A DNA stretch of 64,000 nt, taken from contig JANQNU010000058.1 in the NCBI GenBank assembly GCA_028279405.1, positions 1 to 64,000 of the forward strand, read 5' to 3'. Below the pieces are notes generated by a model, which was given only the letters and a program-made list of their open reading frames with translations, was not told where the DNA came from and searched no databases. Both the position numbers and the translations under genes were made by a program. Position 1 is the first letter of the stretch; every line of letters begins with the position of its first letter. Shown here in pieces: positions 41,753 through 50,628 of this stretch. This DNA is from Phycisphaerae bacterium (lineage in GTDB: Bacteria > Planctomycetota > Phycisphaerae > UBA1845 > Fen-1342).

Positions 41753-44161
41753 GTGGGCCTTGTCGGTGCAGACATCCTCTCCGTTGGCCAGTCGCCATCG
41801 TTCGAGCCGTCCGGCGGTATCGCCGACACGGGCGAGGGTGCCAACCCGCGCAACCCTGTGGAGCGCGACCCGCTGGTCGTCACGATCGACGGGCAGATCG
41901 TGCGCTGGCTCGGCGCGGACATTTCGATTGTCCATCGCGTCAACGACTTCCCGCAGGCCACGCTCGGCGTCGCGATCGCTCGCGGCTTTGGTGTCGACAA
42001 CGGCGCTGACGGACATCCCGCGATAGCGCCGCTGCACGAGATCATCAACGACGGGCAGGTCATCGAAATCGGTACGGGTCGCGATGACCTCGCGCTAGAC
42101 GTCAACCTGTTCCGCGGACACGTGGCGCGGCGGTCGCACCGCAACGACGGTCCTGACAGCGCGTCGATCACGTTGGAGCACATCGGCACCGACCTGCACT
42201 ACCTGCCGCGTTTCACCGTTGTCGGGCAGGTGCGCCCGAACGGCGACGGCTACAACGCGGTGATATCTGATCCGGCGGCGCCGATCCCGCTGATGGTCGC
42301 CAAAACGCTTCCTGCGATCTTCAATCTCAACAACCGACCCAACTGTTGGTCGCACCAGGTTGACTATCCCGACGTCGAGCTCGGCCCCGGGGGCGTCACC
42401 GGGACCATGCCGGTCCGCGCGTTCTTTGATGGACAGCGCGCGCCCGATGGTGAGGCGGTCTACTGGTCGTGGGCGCGCGTGTTTGCCTACCTGTTCTATG
42501 TCGCGCGCCGGAACGGCGCCGGTGCCGGTCAGGAGGGCTTCCCAGGGCACTGGGGGGATTCCGAACGGTTCTTCGACTGGAATCTCCTCGACATCATCAA
42601 GGATCGCGAGCTGCTGCAAATCGAGCCCGAGTCAGTCGGGAACCCAGCCAGCCTGCAAGACCCGTGGACGCGTGTGTTGTTGGAGCGCCCCGTCAATCAC
42701 GTCATCGACGGCCTTTCATGGTGGGACGCGCTCAAAGCAACTTGCCTGCGCGCCGGTATCAATTTCGCGTGGGAGCCGCGGCAAGACTCGGCCAATGGCT
42801 ACTGGCACTGGGGCTTGCGATTCTTCCTTGCGGACGCCGATCCGGTCGCACGCGATGGCAACCGCCGCGTACAGATCCGGTTCCCGTCCGATGCGCTCAA
42901 CACACAGCAGCCCCTCGCGAACATTCGACGGTTCGCCGACGCGAGCAGCTTGCAGATCGCAGCCGACTACAGCAAGGTCCGCAACTCCGGCCAAGTCGTG
43001 GGTGGTCCCAATCACTACGAGGTGACCGTGGAACTCGTGCCGGGCTGGCCCGCCAATGGCGACTGGGACGTCGACCCGGGCAGTCAGAGCGCCGTTGATG
43101 CCGCGATTGCGAATATCGGCTCGGCCGGATGGTCAAACAAGTACGACGGCTCCCAACCCGGAAACGTCGGCGCCGACCGACTCGTCGGTCGCTATTGGGT
43201 GCTCAACACACAGGGTCAGTTCTCGGCCGCGCAGTACGGCCGGCTCTTCGGTCCGTTCACGGCCGCGCGTTACGGGCTCTTTGATCTTGCCGACGTCGGT
43301 GCCGGCGAAGGCCAGGGGCGCCGCGGCAAGGGCTTCCCACGACCGCGTCCGTTCGGGCCGCAGGTGACGACGCTGCAAGGCACCAAGCGTAACGAGCCCG
43401 AGGTCGAGGTCAGTTTCAACGGCGGATCGTCGTGGGTCCGTGCCAACCTATCGATCACGGTGCTACGTGTAGACGCCGCGATCGCGATCCGCGAAGCCAA
43501 GCTCGGCGACTTCGTCGATCCTTCCGGCAACACGAGCGAGACGTTCGCGACCGCGTACATCAGGGGCCTGTTGCGTGTGCGGATCACGGCGACCTTGCAG
43601 GGTGACGTCGCGATCGGTGTCGACCGTTTCGTGTCGACGGCCGGCTCCCTTTCCCAGCGTGCCCGGCACCGGCTCTACCTCAAGCGTGACGCGGTAGTCC
43701 TGCGGCGCGAGGACCGCGATGGTTTTGGCGGTGGCAACAGCAAGTACCAGGGCAGCGGCTTCCCTTCGGCCGAGCGGGACGACTTCACGCAAGTCGATCA
43801 CTTCATGGTCAGCGAAATCAATGGCAACGATCGCGTTCCGCACGTCGGCTCGATCGAGCTGCCCGAGATCGTGTTCTATGAGGACCGCAATGGTAATCCC
43901 GACTTCGCTACGGGCTACCGGCCCGGCGACCTGGTCGACGCGATCGTCGCTGAGCCGACCGCAACCGGCGGCGAGTGGGTGCTGCCGCTCGACACGCGGC
44001 CTGGCGAGCGCGGTGCTGTCATCGCGGCGCTGGAGTGGCGCTACAGCGAGGGCACGCCCGAGCGTGGCGGCATGGCCTACAACACGCGTATCCAGCTCGA
44101 GGCGCAGTCTTCCCTCGCACAGTTCAGACAAGGACTCACCTTTCAAGGAGGATCACGGTGA
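41753..44161 (+). CDS. Large tail protein (hub or tip candidate)
   Basis: The 802-residue protein starts at GTG 41753. It is strand-rich, with blocks such as LVVTIDGQIVRWLGADISIVHRVNDFPQ and EVEVSFNGGSSWVRANLSI. The size, position after the tape measure and lack of enzyme motifs suggest a tail hub or tip protein. The N-terminal VTIDG...DISI block resembles the hub-fold start. Its stop overlaps the next GTG. Confidence 0.6.
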   Translation: MGLVGADILSVGQSPSFEPSGGIADTGEGANPRNPVERDPLVVTIDGQIVRWLGADISIVHRVNDFPQATLGVAIARGFGVDNGADGHPAIAPLHEIINDGQVIEIGTGRDDLALDVNLFRGHVARRSHRNDGPDSASITLEHIGTDLHYLPRFTVVGQVRPNGDGYNAVISDPAAPIPLMVAKTLPAIFNLNNRPNCWSHQVDYPDVELGPGGVTGTMPVRAFFDGQRAPDGEAVYWSWARVFAYLFYVARRNGAGAGQEGFPGHWGDSERFFDWNLLDIIKDRELLQIEPESVGNPASLQDPWTRVLLERPVNHVIDGLSWWDALKATCLRAGINFAWEPRQDSANGYWHWGLRFFLADADPVARDGNRRVQIRFPSDALNTQQPLANIRRFADASSLQIAADYSKVRNSGQVVGGPNHYEVTVELVPGWPANGDWDVDPGSQSAVDAAIANIGSAGWSNKYDGSQPGNVGADRLVGRYWVLNTQGQFSAAQYGRLFGPFTAARYGLFDLADVGAGEGQGRRGKGFPRPRPFGPQVTTLQGTKRNEPEVEVSFNGGSSWVRANLSITVLRVDAAIAIREAKLGDFVDPSGNTSETFATAYIRGLLRVRITATLQGDVAIGVDRFVSTAGSLSQRARHRLYLKRDAVVLRREDRDGFGGGNSKYQGSGFPSAERDDFTQVDHFMVSEINGNDRVPHVGSIELPEIVFYEDRNGNPDFATGYRPGDLVDAIVAEPTATGGEWVLPLDTRPGERGAVIAALEWRYSEGTPERGGMAYNTRIQLEAQSSLAQFRQGLTFQGGSR

Positions 44162-45147
44162 CACGTTTCGAACGCTATTCAATGCTCGCGGTGATTGTGC
44201 TGTTGTTGTTCGTGCGCGCGACGTTGGCGCAGGACACCAAGGCTCCGGAGGCCACCGATACCAAGCGTCGCGCGGCGCTGCCGACTCTCGTGCGCACGGT
44301 GGACGATCTACGATCTGCTGCTCGCGGTAAGGGCATCGTGCGCGTGGCGCCGGGCCTCTACCAAGTCGAGCCGCCGTTGATCGTAACTGCAGAGCTTGTC
44401 GGGTTCGGGCAGCCGACTATCGTCGCCAAGACCGGCGGCGAACTATCGATCAAGAGCACATGGTCGGCACTCGTTCGCGTACAGGGCGAAGGCGGCCTCA
44501 ACAACTTCACGATCGACTGCGATGGCAAGGTCGGGCACGGGATCAGCGTCGAGGCTGTCCGCTCACGCATCCACAATGTCCGTGTCCTCAACTTCGCCAC
44601 CAAGGGCATCCGTTGTGTACACGACGGCAAGCGGCCGATCGAGTCCCTTGATTTCGAGAACCTCTACATTGCCTCCAATCGCGGCGTCAACTGGGATCTG
44701 CTCGGTGCCTTTCAGGTCGACTCGCGTAGTCGGCAATGCAAGCGACTACGTGTCCGTGGGATCACGATCCCGCGCAATGGCCTATCGCACTGGCAAGGCA
44801 AGGCGGCGGTCGCGATCAAGCTGGCCGCTGTGGACGACGCGATTGTTGAGGGCTTGCATACCGAATATCGCTGGGTCTTCGGTGAGAACTGCGGCCGCAT
44901 TGAGTTCCGCGATGTCAGCTTCGGGCACGATCCGGAGTTCTATCCCGACACAGGCGCGCTGCGGAATCTGCAATCGACTGACGGGATGTTCCCGCAAACG
45001 CTGATCGTTCGTGGTGTTCGCAAGCTCAAAGGATTCGTCGATCCCAACTTGCCGCGCACGTTGGATGCCGCCGAGGAAGCAGCGCTGATCGGTGTCGATC
45101 CCTACGCGGAAACCAGCTACGACACTGGCGCTACGGTGGGTGATTGA
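44158..45147 (+). CDS. Secreted parallel beta-helix protein in the tail module
   Basis: The 329-residue protein starts at GTG 44158 (GTGA overlap). The body shows pectate-lyase-like beta-helix rungs (GHGISVEAVRSRIHNVRVLNFATKGIRCV, ...LDFENLYIASN). It begins with an apparent Sec signal peptide (basic start, LAVIVLLLFVRATLAQ). Tail spikes do not normally carry one, so the protein may be exported from the lysogen, or this may be a host-derived gene. The catalytic residues of lyases are not recognised. Confidence 0.7.
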   Translation: MTRFERYSMLAVIVLLLFVRATLAQDTKAPEATDTKRRAALPTLVRTVDDLRSAARGKGIVRVAPGLYQVEPPLIVTAELVGFGQPTIVAKTGGELSIKSTWSALVRVQGEGGLNNFTIDCDGKVGHGISVEAVRSRIHNVRVLNFATKGIRCVHDGKRPIESLDFENLYIASNRGVNWDLLGAFQVDSRSRQCKRLRVRGITIPRNGLSHWQGKAAVAIKLAAVDDAIVEGLHTEYRWVFGENCGRIEFRDVSFGHDPEFYPDTGALRNLQSTDGMFPQTLIVRGVRKLKGFVDPNLPRTLDAAEEAALIGVDPYAETSYDTGATVGD

Positions 45148-45398
45148 TGGCTTGTAGATGCAAGATGATAAACCGCGTCGGTGACGAGGGTCAGCGATAC
45201 GTGCTGTCGATCGTCCGGTTGGACGGGACGCGCGAGGAGTTGATGTACGCCGATGACTGGCCCGAGGCTGCTCACGCGATTCTCGCGCATCCCGCGAGCG
45301 TCGATGTAGAGGTGCGAGACCGCAACTACGACGGGGCTTTCCTCGCAGTCGGCGACGGATTCTTGAGCGACCCGAAACTCCAGGAGCAACAGGACTGA
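45147..45398 (+). CDS. Small phage protein
   Basis: The 83-residue protein starts at ATG 45147 (TGATG overlap). It contains CRCKMINRVGDEGQRYVLSIVRLDGTREELMYADDW, an alternation of strands and helix typical of a small alpha-beta domain. The role is unknown; a chaperone or tail-fibre accessory is possible. Confidence 0.5.
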   Translation: MACRCKMINRVGDEGQRYVLSIVRLDGTREELMYADDWPEAAHAILAHPASVDVEVRDRNYDGAFLAVGDGFLSDPKLQEQQD

Positions 45399-45820
45399 TG
45401 CCGGTTCGCGCGACCATCTACGTTCCGACTGAAAACATACGGCCCGGGACGGCCGTGCAGCTCGTCGGTCCTAACGACGCGGGCATTCTTGACGACGCGG
45501 CCGTCGTACCTGGTCAGCGCGATTGCGTGGCAAGCCACCCGACCAAGGGACTCGCGCAACAGGGGCCACTCGATCTTGGCACGGCAGGCGGACAGACGAA
45601 ACCAATCGTCTTGCGTTCGGGGGCGCTCGTGTTTGGCACCAAGGAGTTTGCGGTACGCGCGATCGACGCTCGTACTGGGCAACCGACCGGCGACGCGCTG
45701 GAGACAAAGACGGTCAGGGTCGACTCGACACCGGTCCCGGCCAGGTACATCAGGCCGCTTGCACCGGATGTCAGCGGGCGCTTGCGTTTCGCGATCGGCA
45801 ACAAAGGAGTGTTGGTATGA
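45398..45820 (+). CDS. Hypothetical tail-region protein with Ig-like pattern
   Basis: The 140-residue protein has strand-rich stretches (VRATIYVPTENIRPGTAVQLVG, LRSGALVFGTKEFAVRAID) as in Ig-like phage domains. It overlaps the next gene by four bases (ATGA). The function is unknown. Confidence 0.5.
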   Translation: MPVRATIYVPTENIRPGTAVQLVGPNDAGILDDAAVVPGQRDCVASHPTKGLAQQGPLDLGTAGGQTKPIVLRSGALVFGTKEFAVRAIDARTGQPTGDALETKTVRVDSTPVPARYIRPLAPDVSGRLRFAIGNKGVLV

Positions 45821-47142
45821 GCGAGCCATGGGTAGCTGACAGCCTGGAAATCTCTGAGACCAGCGCGGCTGCGAAGGCGTCAACACGTCACACCTATGGA
45901 GGTCAATTCCCTGATCCATCGCTTTCGGCGCAGACCACGCCGACGCGTTTGAAGGATGACATCCGGCGTTTCGAGCATATCTACGAGACGGCATTCAGCG
46001 AGCTGACGTGCCAGCGCCATTCGGACGGTGGGCTCAAGGTTGTTGTCCGCGCTGGGAACTATCGGAAGCCCAACAACGACAACGTCGCGTTCTCGGAGAC
46101 GACGCTCGACTGCACGGACAATACGACCGGGTTGAAAATCTGGATCAACATTGCGACGAACACGCTCGCACAGGGTGCCACCTGGCCGTTGACGGTTACC
46201 GACTTCTTTCCGATCGCCGAGCTCAACACGTCGGGCGGCGCGGTGGTTGACGGTACGATTCGGAGTCGTCGCGAGCTGGTTGCTTTTTGGATGCACTCGG
46301 CAGTCGCGGCGATCACCGGCACCGACTCGGCCGAGTTCACGCTCGATGCGGATAATGTTGGTCCGGGCGCCGTGCAGCTAAACTTGCGTTTCAACCGTGG
46401 CACCTCGGGGGAAGGTGAGGACGCCGGCATCCAGTGGGACGAGAACGTTGGTCGCATCCGAATACTTGCTAAGGTCGATAGTGAGTCGTTCGCCGAAACG
46501 CAGGTCGGCAGTCTTCGCATCGGTAGCCTGGTCGTCCTCGATACTGGAGGCGAGCTTGCGCCCGCCGGCATCGGGTCAACCAAGCTCTACACGTTCGGCC
46601 CCAACGGATCTTCGCAGGCCGGCCTGCAGATCGCCCCGGCGGCGTCGCCTGGGCCGCCGATCGCGGGAGCGCACGCCCCCGGGGAGATCCATTCGGACAG
46701 CGACAACGTGCCGTGGATCTGCACCGTCGCCGGCACACCCGGTACGTGGGTTAAGCTCGGCGACCACAGTTTCTCATTCATGGACAAGCTGGTGCAGGTG
46801 AGCGTCGGCGACGCCAACGGCGCGTCTCCGCAGGACGCGTCCGTCCAGGTGCTCGATCGTCAGGGCAACGCGTTGAATCAGGAGGTCTTACTCATAGTCG
46901 GTGTGTACCAGGATTCGGACGGTGGGGCGGATGCAACGAACGCCACTATCGGAGTGCAGGTCGGGACCGACGTCCGCGACGTGGTTGCGACCAAGACGAA
47001 GGTCATCAAGACGAACCCTTCGGGCCTGGCCACGATCCGGGTCACAAACGGTGTATCGGAGACCGTTTATCTGCGGGCCGCACCCGCGCCGGGCTCCCCG
47101 CACTTGGACTGCTCCGACCTCGGGACGGTGACGATCGTATGA
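45817..47142 (+). CDS. Tail-fibre-like protein, last gene of the late operon
   Basis: The 441-residue protein starts MSEPWVADSLEISETS. It has a helical part (LKDDIRRFEHIYETAFSELT), strand-rich repeats, the SxxPGEIHSDSDNVPWICTVAGTPGTW motif seen in fibre-like proteins and an Ig-like C-terminus (VQVSVGDANGASPQDASVQVLD). It lies just before the late terminator. It may bind the host surface. Confidence 0.65.
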   Translation: MSEPWVADSLEISETSAAAKASTRHTYGGQFPDPSLSAQTTPTRLKDDIRRFEHIYETAFSELTCQRHSDGGLKVVVRAGNYRKPNNDNVAFSETTLDCTDNTTGLKIWINIATNTLAQGATWPLTVTDFFPIAELNTSGGAVVDGTIRSRRELVAFWMHSAVAAITGTDSAEFTLDADNVGPGAVQLNLRFNRGTSGEGEDAGIQWDENVGRIRILAKVDSESFAETQVGSLRIGSLVVLDTGGELAPAGIGSTKLYTFGPNGSSQAGLQIAPAASPGPPIAGAHAPGEIHSDSDNVPWICTVAGTPGTWVKLGDHSFSFMDKLVQVSVGDANGASPQDASVQVLDRQGNALNQEVLLIVGVYQDSDGGADATNATIGVQVGTDVRDVVATKTKVIKTNPSGLATIRVTNGVSETVYLRAAPAPGSPHLDCSDLGTVTIV

Positions 47143-47220
47143 TTTCGACTGCCGAATATTCCGAACACATGGTAGAATTCACATCGGAAGCGGGAGGAAG
47201 CGAGCAGCAAAGGAGCAGTC

Positions 47221-47280
47221 ATGCTCTTTTTAGAACTCCGCTTGCTCGGCCTGCACATCCGGTTAGTCGTGCGGTTTTGA
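47221..47280 (+). CDS. Tiny hydrophobic peptide, 19 residues
   Basis: An ATG at 47221 follows AAAGGAG with ideal spacing and opens a 19-residue frame, MLFLELRLLGLHIRLVVRF, that ends just before the late terminator. The peptide is Leu- and Arg-rich. It could be a real small membrane peptide; chance cannot be excluded. Confidence 0.4.
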   Translation: MLFLELRLLGLHIRLVVRF

Positions 47281-47285
47281 GCTAC

Positions 47286-47320
47286 GAGGGCTGTCACCCG
47301 CTGAGGTGGCAGCCCTCTTC
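47286..47320 (+). terminator. Late-operon terminator
   Basis: GAGGGCTGTCACC and GGTGGCAGCCCTC form a 13-bp stem with one G-T pair and a 6-base loop, followed by TTCTC. It closes the rightward operon, about 145 bases after the last fibre gene. Confidence 0.75.
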
Positions 47321-47373
47321 TCATGCAAGTGCCGTGCCAACACCAGCCACCGCGTCGATAGCCCGCAGCTATG

Positions 47374-47621
47374 TGTGCGCACGTTTTTGTCACACCGTTA
47401 AGCTGGGCAAACCTTCCCGCTGCTGGCGATTTCGCCGTAACGCATTTTCTATAAGCGGCTTATCGCAATCTCGGCGATCCGTGAGCGTGCGCATGTTTTT
47501 GTCACAAACGCCAATGTTAGGGTGTTTTTGTGACACGACTTGCGCACACCCAAAACAGCCGTAACCCGATTACAGACAAAGCGTTATGGCTCTTCTGGTG
47601 TGTGCGCATGTTTAATGTCGC
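47374..47621. promoter_or_regulatory. Right-end transposase binding sites R1-R4
   Basis: Four related sites: R4 at 47374-47393 (minus, GTGACAAAAACGTGCGCACA), R3 at 47486-47505 (minus, GTGACAAAAACATGCGCACG), R2 at 47529-47547 (plus, GTGACACGACTTGCGCACA) and R1 at 47601-47621 (minus, GCGACATTAAACATGCGCAC). Consensus GTGACAAAAACRTGCGCACA. R2 is reversed relative to the others. A few open frames cross this region but are not convincing genes. Confidence 0.7.
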
Positions 47622-47627
47622 GCAACA

Positions 47628-47632
47628 GACAG
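47628..47632 (+). repeat. Right target-site duplication GACAG
   Basis: GACAG directly follows the terminal ACA and matches 11581-11585. Confidence 0.8.
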
Positions 47633-47749
47633 TGTGCCGCGTAACCTCGATCGCGTGACCCCGGAACAACTCGCCGTCGTCGTGCCAGAGGGTGAGGGAT
47701 TCTATTAGACTCTTTTCGAGGCGGCGGTCCCCGCTCAGGAGCGATACAC

Positions 47750-50206
47750 ATGCTTCATTTTGTGCACAAGTTCCTTCAGGCGTTGACTTGCCTGAGCACA
47801 TTCCTGGTTACGGACGTGGCCGTCGCGCCGGATGATCGGCCGCTCGTCATCGGTCACCGCGGTGCCAGTGGTTACCGACCCGAGCATACGCTTGAAGCGT
47901 ACCGGCTGGCGATCGAACTGGGTGCCGACTTCATCGAGCCGGATTTGGTGGCGACCCGCGACGGCGTGCTGATCGCTCGGCACGAGAATGAGTTGGGCAG
48001 CACGACCGATGTCGCCGACCGTCCGGAGTTTGCCGGCCGGATGACGACCAAGTTGATCGACGGCGTCTCAACCACGGGCTGGTTCAGCGAGGACTTCACG
48101 CTGGCCGAGATCAAGACCCTGCGGGCGCGCGAACGGATTCCGGCCGTTCGGCCGGACAATACGGCGTTCGACGGGCTGTTCGAGATTCCGACGCTGGGCG
48201 AGGTGATTCAACTCGTTCGAGAGTTCGAGGACCGGACCGGCCGTAAGATCGGCATCTATCCGGAAACGAAGCATCCGACCTTCTTTGCCATCGAAGGGCG
48301 TCGGCTGGATGGTTCTCCGATCAACACGTCGCTGGGCCAGCTTCTGATCGACACGCTGGTCGCCGAGGACTTCGTCGACCCGACACGGATCTTCATCCAG
48401 TCGTTCGAGGTCGCGAACCTGATCGAATTGCAGAACGTGATCATGCCGGCGGCTTCGGTCGATATTCCGCTCGTGCAGCTCTACGGTGATGTGACCGACG
48501 CGTTCGTGCAGCCGTCGAGCGGCTTCTCGCGGCCTTACGACATGGTCTATAACGCGGCCAACGGCGGCGATCTCAACGCGATCTACGGCGGTCTCGCGGC
48601 GCTCGTCCCCGGCGGCATCACGTCGACCACGGGCTACAGTGCGCTGACCGGCACGGATGTTCTGACCTGGATCAGTCAGAACTACGCCGAGGGCATGGGG
48701 CCCTGGAAGAACAGCGTCCTGCTCCGTGACGCGATCGACCCGCCCATCGACTGTAACAACGACGGTACGCCGGAGGTTGAGGGTCAGCTGACGGGCCAGG
48801 TCGCGCCGTTCCTGAGCGTCGCACTCGGACTGGGCCTCGAAGTCCATCCGTACACGCTGCGCACCGAGGAGAACTTCCTCACGCTCAACGACGACGGCAC
48901 GTGCCGGAGCATTCAGGACGAGGCGGCGCAGCTTCTGGCGCTAGGCGTCACAGGCTACTTCATCGATCAGCCGGACGACGGCTTCTCCGGTCGCGAGCAG
49001 TACGAACGCAGCCGTTCGACGCGATTCGCCACTTTCAACGCAGCGCTGGTTCGAAACAGCCAGGGGCAGCTGATTACCGATTTGAGCACGTCGGACGATT
49101 CGCAGGCCCGCGCGGTCGCCGAAATCATCCAGCGGGTGAATCCCGACATCCTGCTCATCAACGAGTTCGACTTCGACGACCAGGACACAGCGATCGGCCA
49201 GTTTCAGAAAAACTACTTGAGTATCGGCTGGAACGGCGCAGAACCGGTTGAGTATCCGTTCGTTTTCAACGGACCTTCCAACACCGGTATTCCGAGTGGA
49301 CTCGATCTCGACAACAACGGCGACAGCACCGGTCCGGGGGACGCGCTGGGATTCGGATTTCATCCGGGGCAGTACGGGATGGTGTTGTTGTCGAAGTATC
49401 CCATCGAATCGGTTCGTACGTTCCGGAACTTCCTTTGGAAGGACATGCCCGGTGCGCTCCTGCCGGACAATCCGTTGACGCCGGCGTCCGTCACGGCCGA
49501 CTGGTATGACCAGGAGGAGTTGGCGGTGCTGCCGCTTTCCTCGAAGAGCCATTGGGACGCGTCGATCAATGTCGAGGGCGTCGTCGTCCACGTGTTGTGC
49601 GCGCACCCGACGCCGCCGGTGTTCGATGGTCCCGAGGATCGCAACGGCCGTCGGAACTTCGACGAGATTCGGTTGTGGAGCGACTATGTTACGCCCGGTG
49701 CCGGAAGCTACATTTTTGACGACAAGGGCACATCCGGCGGGTTGCCGATGGGGGTGCCGTTCGTCGTGCTTGGCGACTACAACGCGGACCCGAACGATGG
49801 CGACGCGTTCCCGGGAGCGATTCGGCAGTTGACGCAGAATCCGCTGATCAACAAGGATTGCACGCCCGAAAGCGACGGCGGCTTCGAGTCTGTGGATCGT
49901 CAGGGCGGCGCGAACCTGACGCATATTGGCAGCGCCCGTCAGGACACAGGCGACCTAGGCGACAAGGCGCCCGGCAACCTGCGCCTGGACTACGTGCTGA
50001 CTTCGCTCGACTTCCGGATCTTGCGCAGCGGTGTCTTCTGGCCCACGTCGACCGATCCGTTGTTCCGTCTGGTGGGAAAGGGCGATCCGATCGTGAGTTC
50101 GGATCATCGGCTGGTTTGGATCGATGCGGAGCTGCTCGTGTCGCCGCCGATCGACCCGTTGGCGAACGACTCATCGGTTACGAACACGCCGGCTACCAAG
50201 CGCTAG
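47750..50206 (+). CDS. Secreted glycerophosphodiester phosphodiesterase fused to an EEP-family domain
   Basis: The 818-residue protein has an N-terminal hydrophobic stretch (signal-like). A GDPD domain follows with GHRGASGYRPEHT (about 35-47), the metal ligands FIEPDLV (E63, D65) and H78. Residues from about 425 form an endonuclease/exonuclease/phosphatase domain with DILLINEFDF, GDYNADPNDGD and SDHRLVWID. Such fusions would act on phospholipid head groups or other phosphodiesters outside the cytoplasm. It is the first host gene after the prophage. Its own promoter is not seen, and the insertion lies about 115 bases upstream. Confidence 0.85.
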   Translation: MLHFVHKFLQALTCLSTFLVTDVAVAPDDRPLVIGHRGASGYRPEHTLEAYRLAIELGADFIEPDLVATRDGVLIARHENELGSTTDVADRPEFAGRMTTKLIDGVSTTGWFSEDFTLAEIKTLRARERIPAVRPDNTAFDGLFEIPTLGEVIQLVREFEDRTGRKIGIYPETKHPTFFAIEGRRLDGSPINTSLGQLLIDTLVAEDFVDPTRIFIQSFEVANLIELQNVIMPAASVDIPLVQLYGDVTDAFVQPSSGFSRPYDMVYNAANGGDLNAIYGGLAALVPGGITSTTGYSALTGTDVLTWISQNYAEGMGPWKNSVLLRDAIDPPIDCNNDGTPEVEGQLTGQVAPFLSVALGLGLEVHPYTLRTEENFLTLNDDGTCRSIQDEAAQLLALGVTGYFIDQPDDGFSGREQYERSRSTRFATFNAALVRNSQGQLITDLSTSDDSQARAVAEIIQRVNPDILLINEFDFDDQDTAIGQFQKNYLSIGWNGAEPVEYPFVFNGPSNTGIPSGLDLDNNGDSTGPGDALGFGFHPGQYGMVLLSKYPIESVRTFRNFLWKDMPGALLPDNPLTPASVTADWYDQEELAVLPLSSKSHWDASINVEGVVVHVLCAHPTPPVFDGPEDRNGRRNFDEIRLWSDYVTPGAGSYIFDDKGTSGGLPMGVPFVVLGDYNADPNDGDAFPGAIRQLTQNPLINKDCTPESDGGFESVDRQGGANLTHIGSARQDTGDLGDKAPGNLRLDYVLTSLDFRILRSGVFWPTSTDPLFRLVGKGDPIVSSDHRLVWIDAELLVSPPIDPLANDSSVTNTPATKR

Positions 50207-50275
50207 GCGACGATGCGCTGGTGCCGGAGGGGGGCCGGGCGAGAGACGCCGGCCGCTGGTTTTGATGGATACGGT

Positions 50276-50310
50276 TGCGCCGGATCTCCGGGGCCGGCGC
50301 ATTTCCTTTT
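50276..50310 (+). terminator. Terminator after the GDPD gene
   Basis: A perfect 8-bp stem, TGCGCCGG/CCGGCGCA, is followed by TTTCCTTTT. It separates the phosphodiesterase gene from the tRNA. Confidence 0.75.
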
Positions 50311-50347
50311 CGGTCGTCCGTTTTCTGGGTATGATCAGCGCCACTTG

Positions 50348-50421
50348 CGGGGCGTAGCTCAGCCTGGTAGAGCGCTTGGTTTGGGACCAAGAGGTCGCAG
50401 GTTCGAATCCTGTTGCCCCGA
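50348..50421 (+). tRNA. tRNA-Pro (anticodon TGG)
   Basis: A full cloverleaf is seen. The acceptor stem is CGGGGCG/TGCCCCG, with a D-arm GCTC-AGCCTGGTA-GAGC. The anticodon arm is CTTGG-TTTGGGA-CCAAG with TGG, and the T-arm is GCAGG-TTCGAAT-CCTGT. CCA is not encoded. Confidence 0.95.
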
Positions 50422-50434
50422 TTGCTTCAAATAG

Positions 50435-50466
50435 GCCCGTTCGGCGAGGTAGTCGAACGGGCTTCT
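50435..50466 (+). terminator. tRNA terminator
   Basis: GCCCGTTCG (50435-50443) and CGAACGGGC (50454-50462) form a 9-bp stem followed by TTCTCATTT. Confidence 0.7.
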
Positions 50467-50628
50467 CATTTGCAGACAAAGACCTACGTCGTCGAGAGTG
50501 CGGTTCAAAGTCACGCTTTCGAGCAGGTCGCGTTTCTCGGAGAACTTGCGCCAGTGTGATCGGCCAGTCGCTGGCGGACATCGAAGACGGACAAGCCGTT
50601 CTTCTTGCTCTGGCTAAGGCTGTCTCAC

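Larger units (their letters stand above)
11586..47627 (+). mobile_element. Complete Mu-like transposable prophage
   Basis: The 36,042-bp element has TGT...ACA ends, a 5-bp target duplication, related 20-bp sites near both ends, a Mu-type DDE transposase with its AAA+ partner, a GemA-like protein, Mu gp27/gp28-like terminases and a full head and tail gene set. Early-type genes run leftward and late genes rightward from a control region at 26.4-26.7 kb. That differs from phage Mu, where the transposition genes sit at the left end and most genes run one way. No frameshifted core gene is seen, so it may be functional. Confidence 0.92.

Noticed and set aside
47139-47564. 141-codon frame after the last fibre gene
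   Set aside because: It crosses the late terminator and the transposase sites and has no ribosome site.
11586-47627. CRISPR array or invertible fibre segment in the element
   Set aside because: No regular repeat-spacer series and no invertase gene or inverted fibre ends were found, unlike the G segment of Mu.
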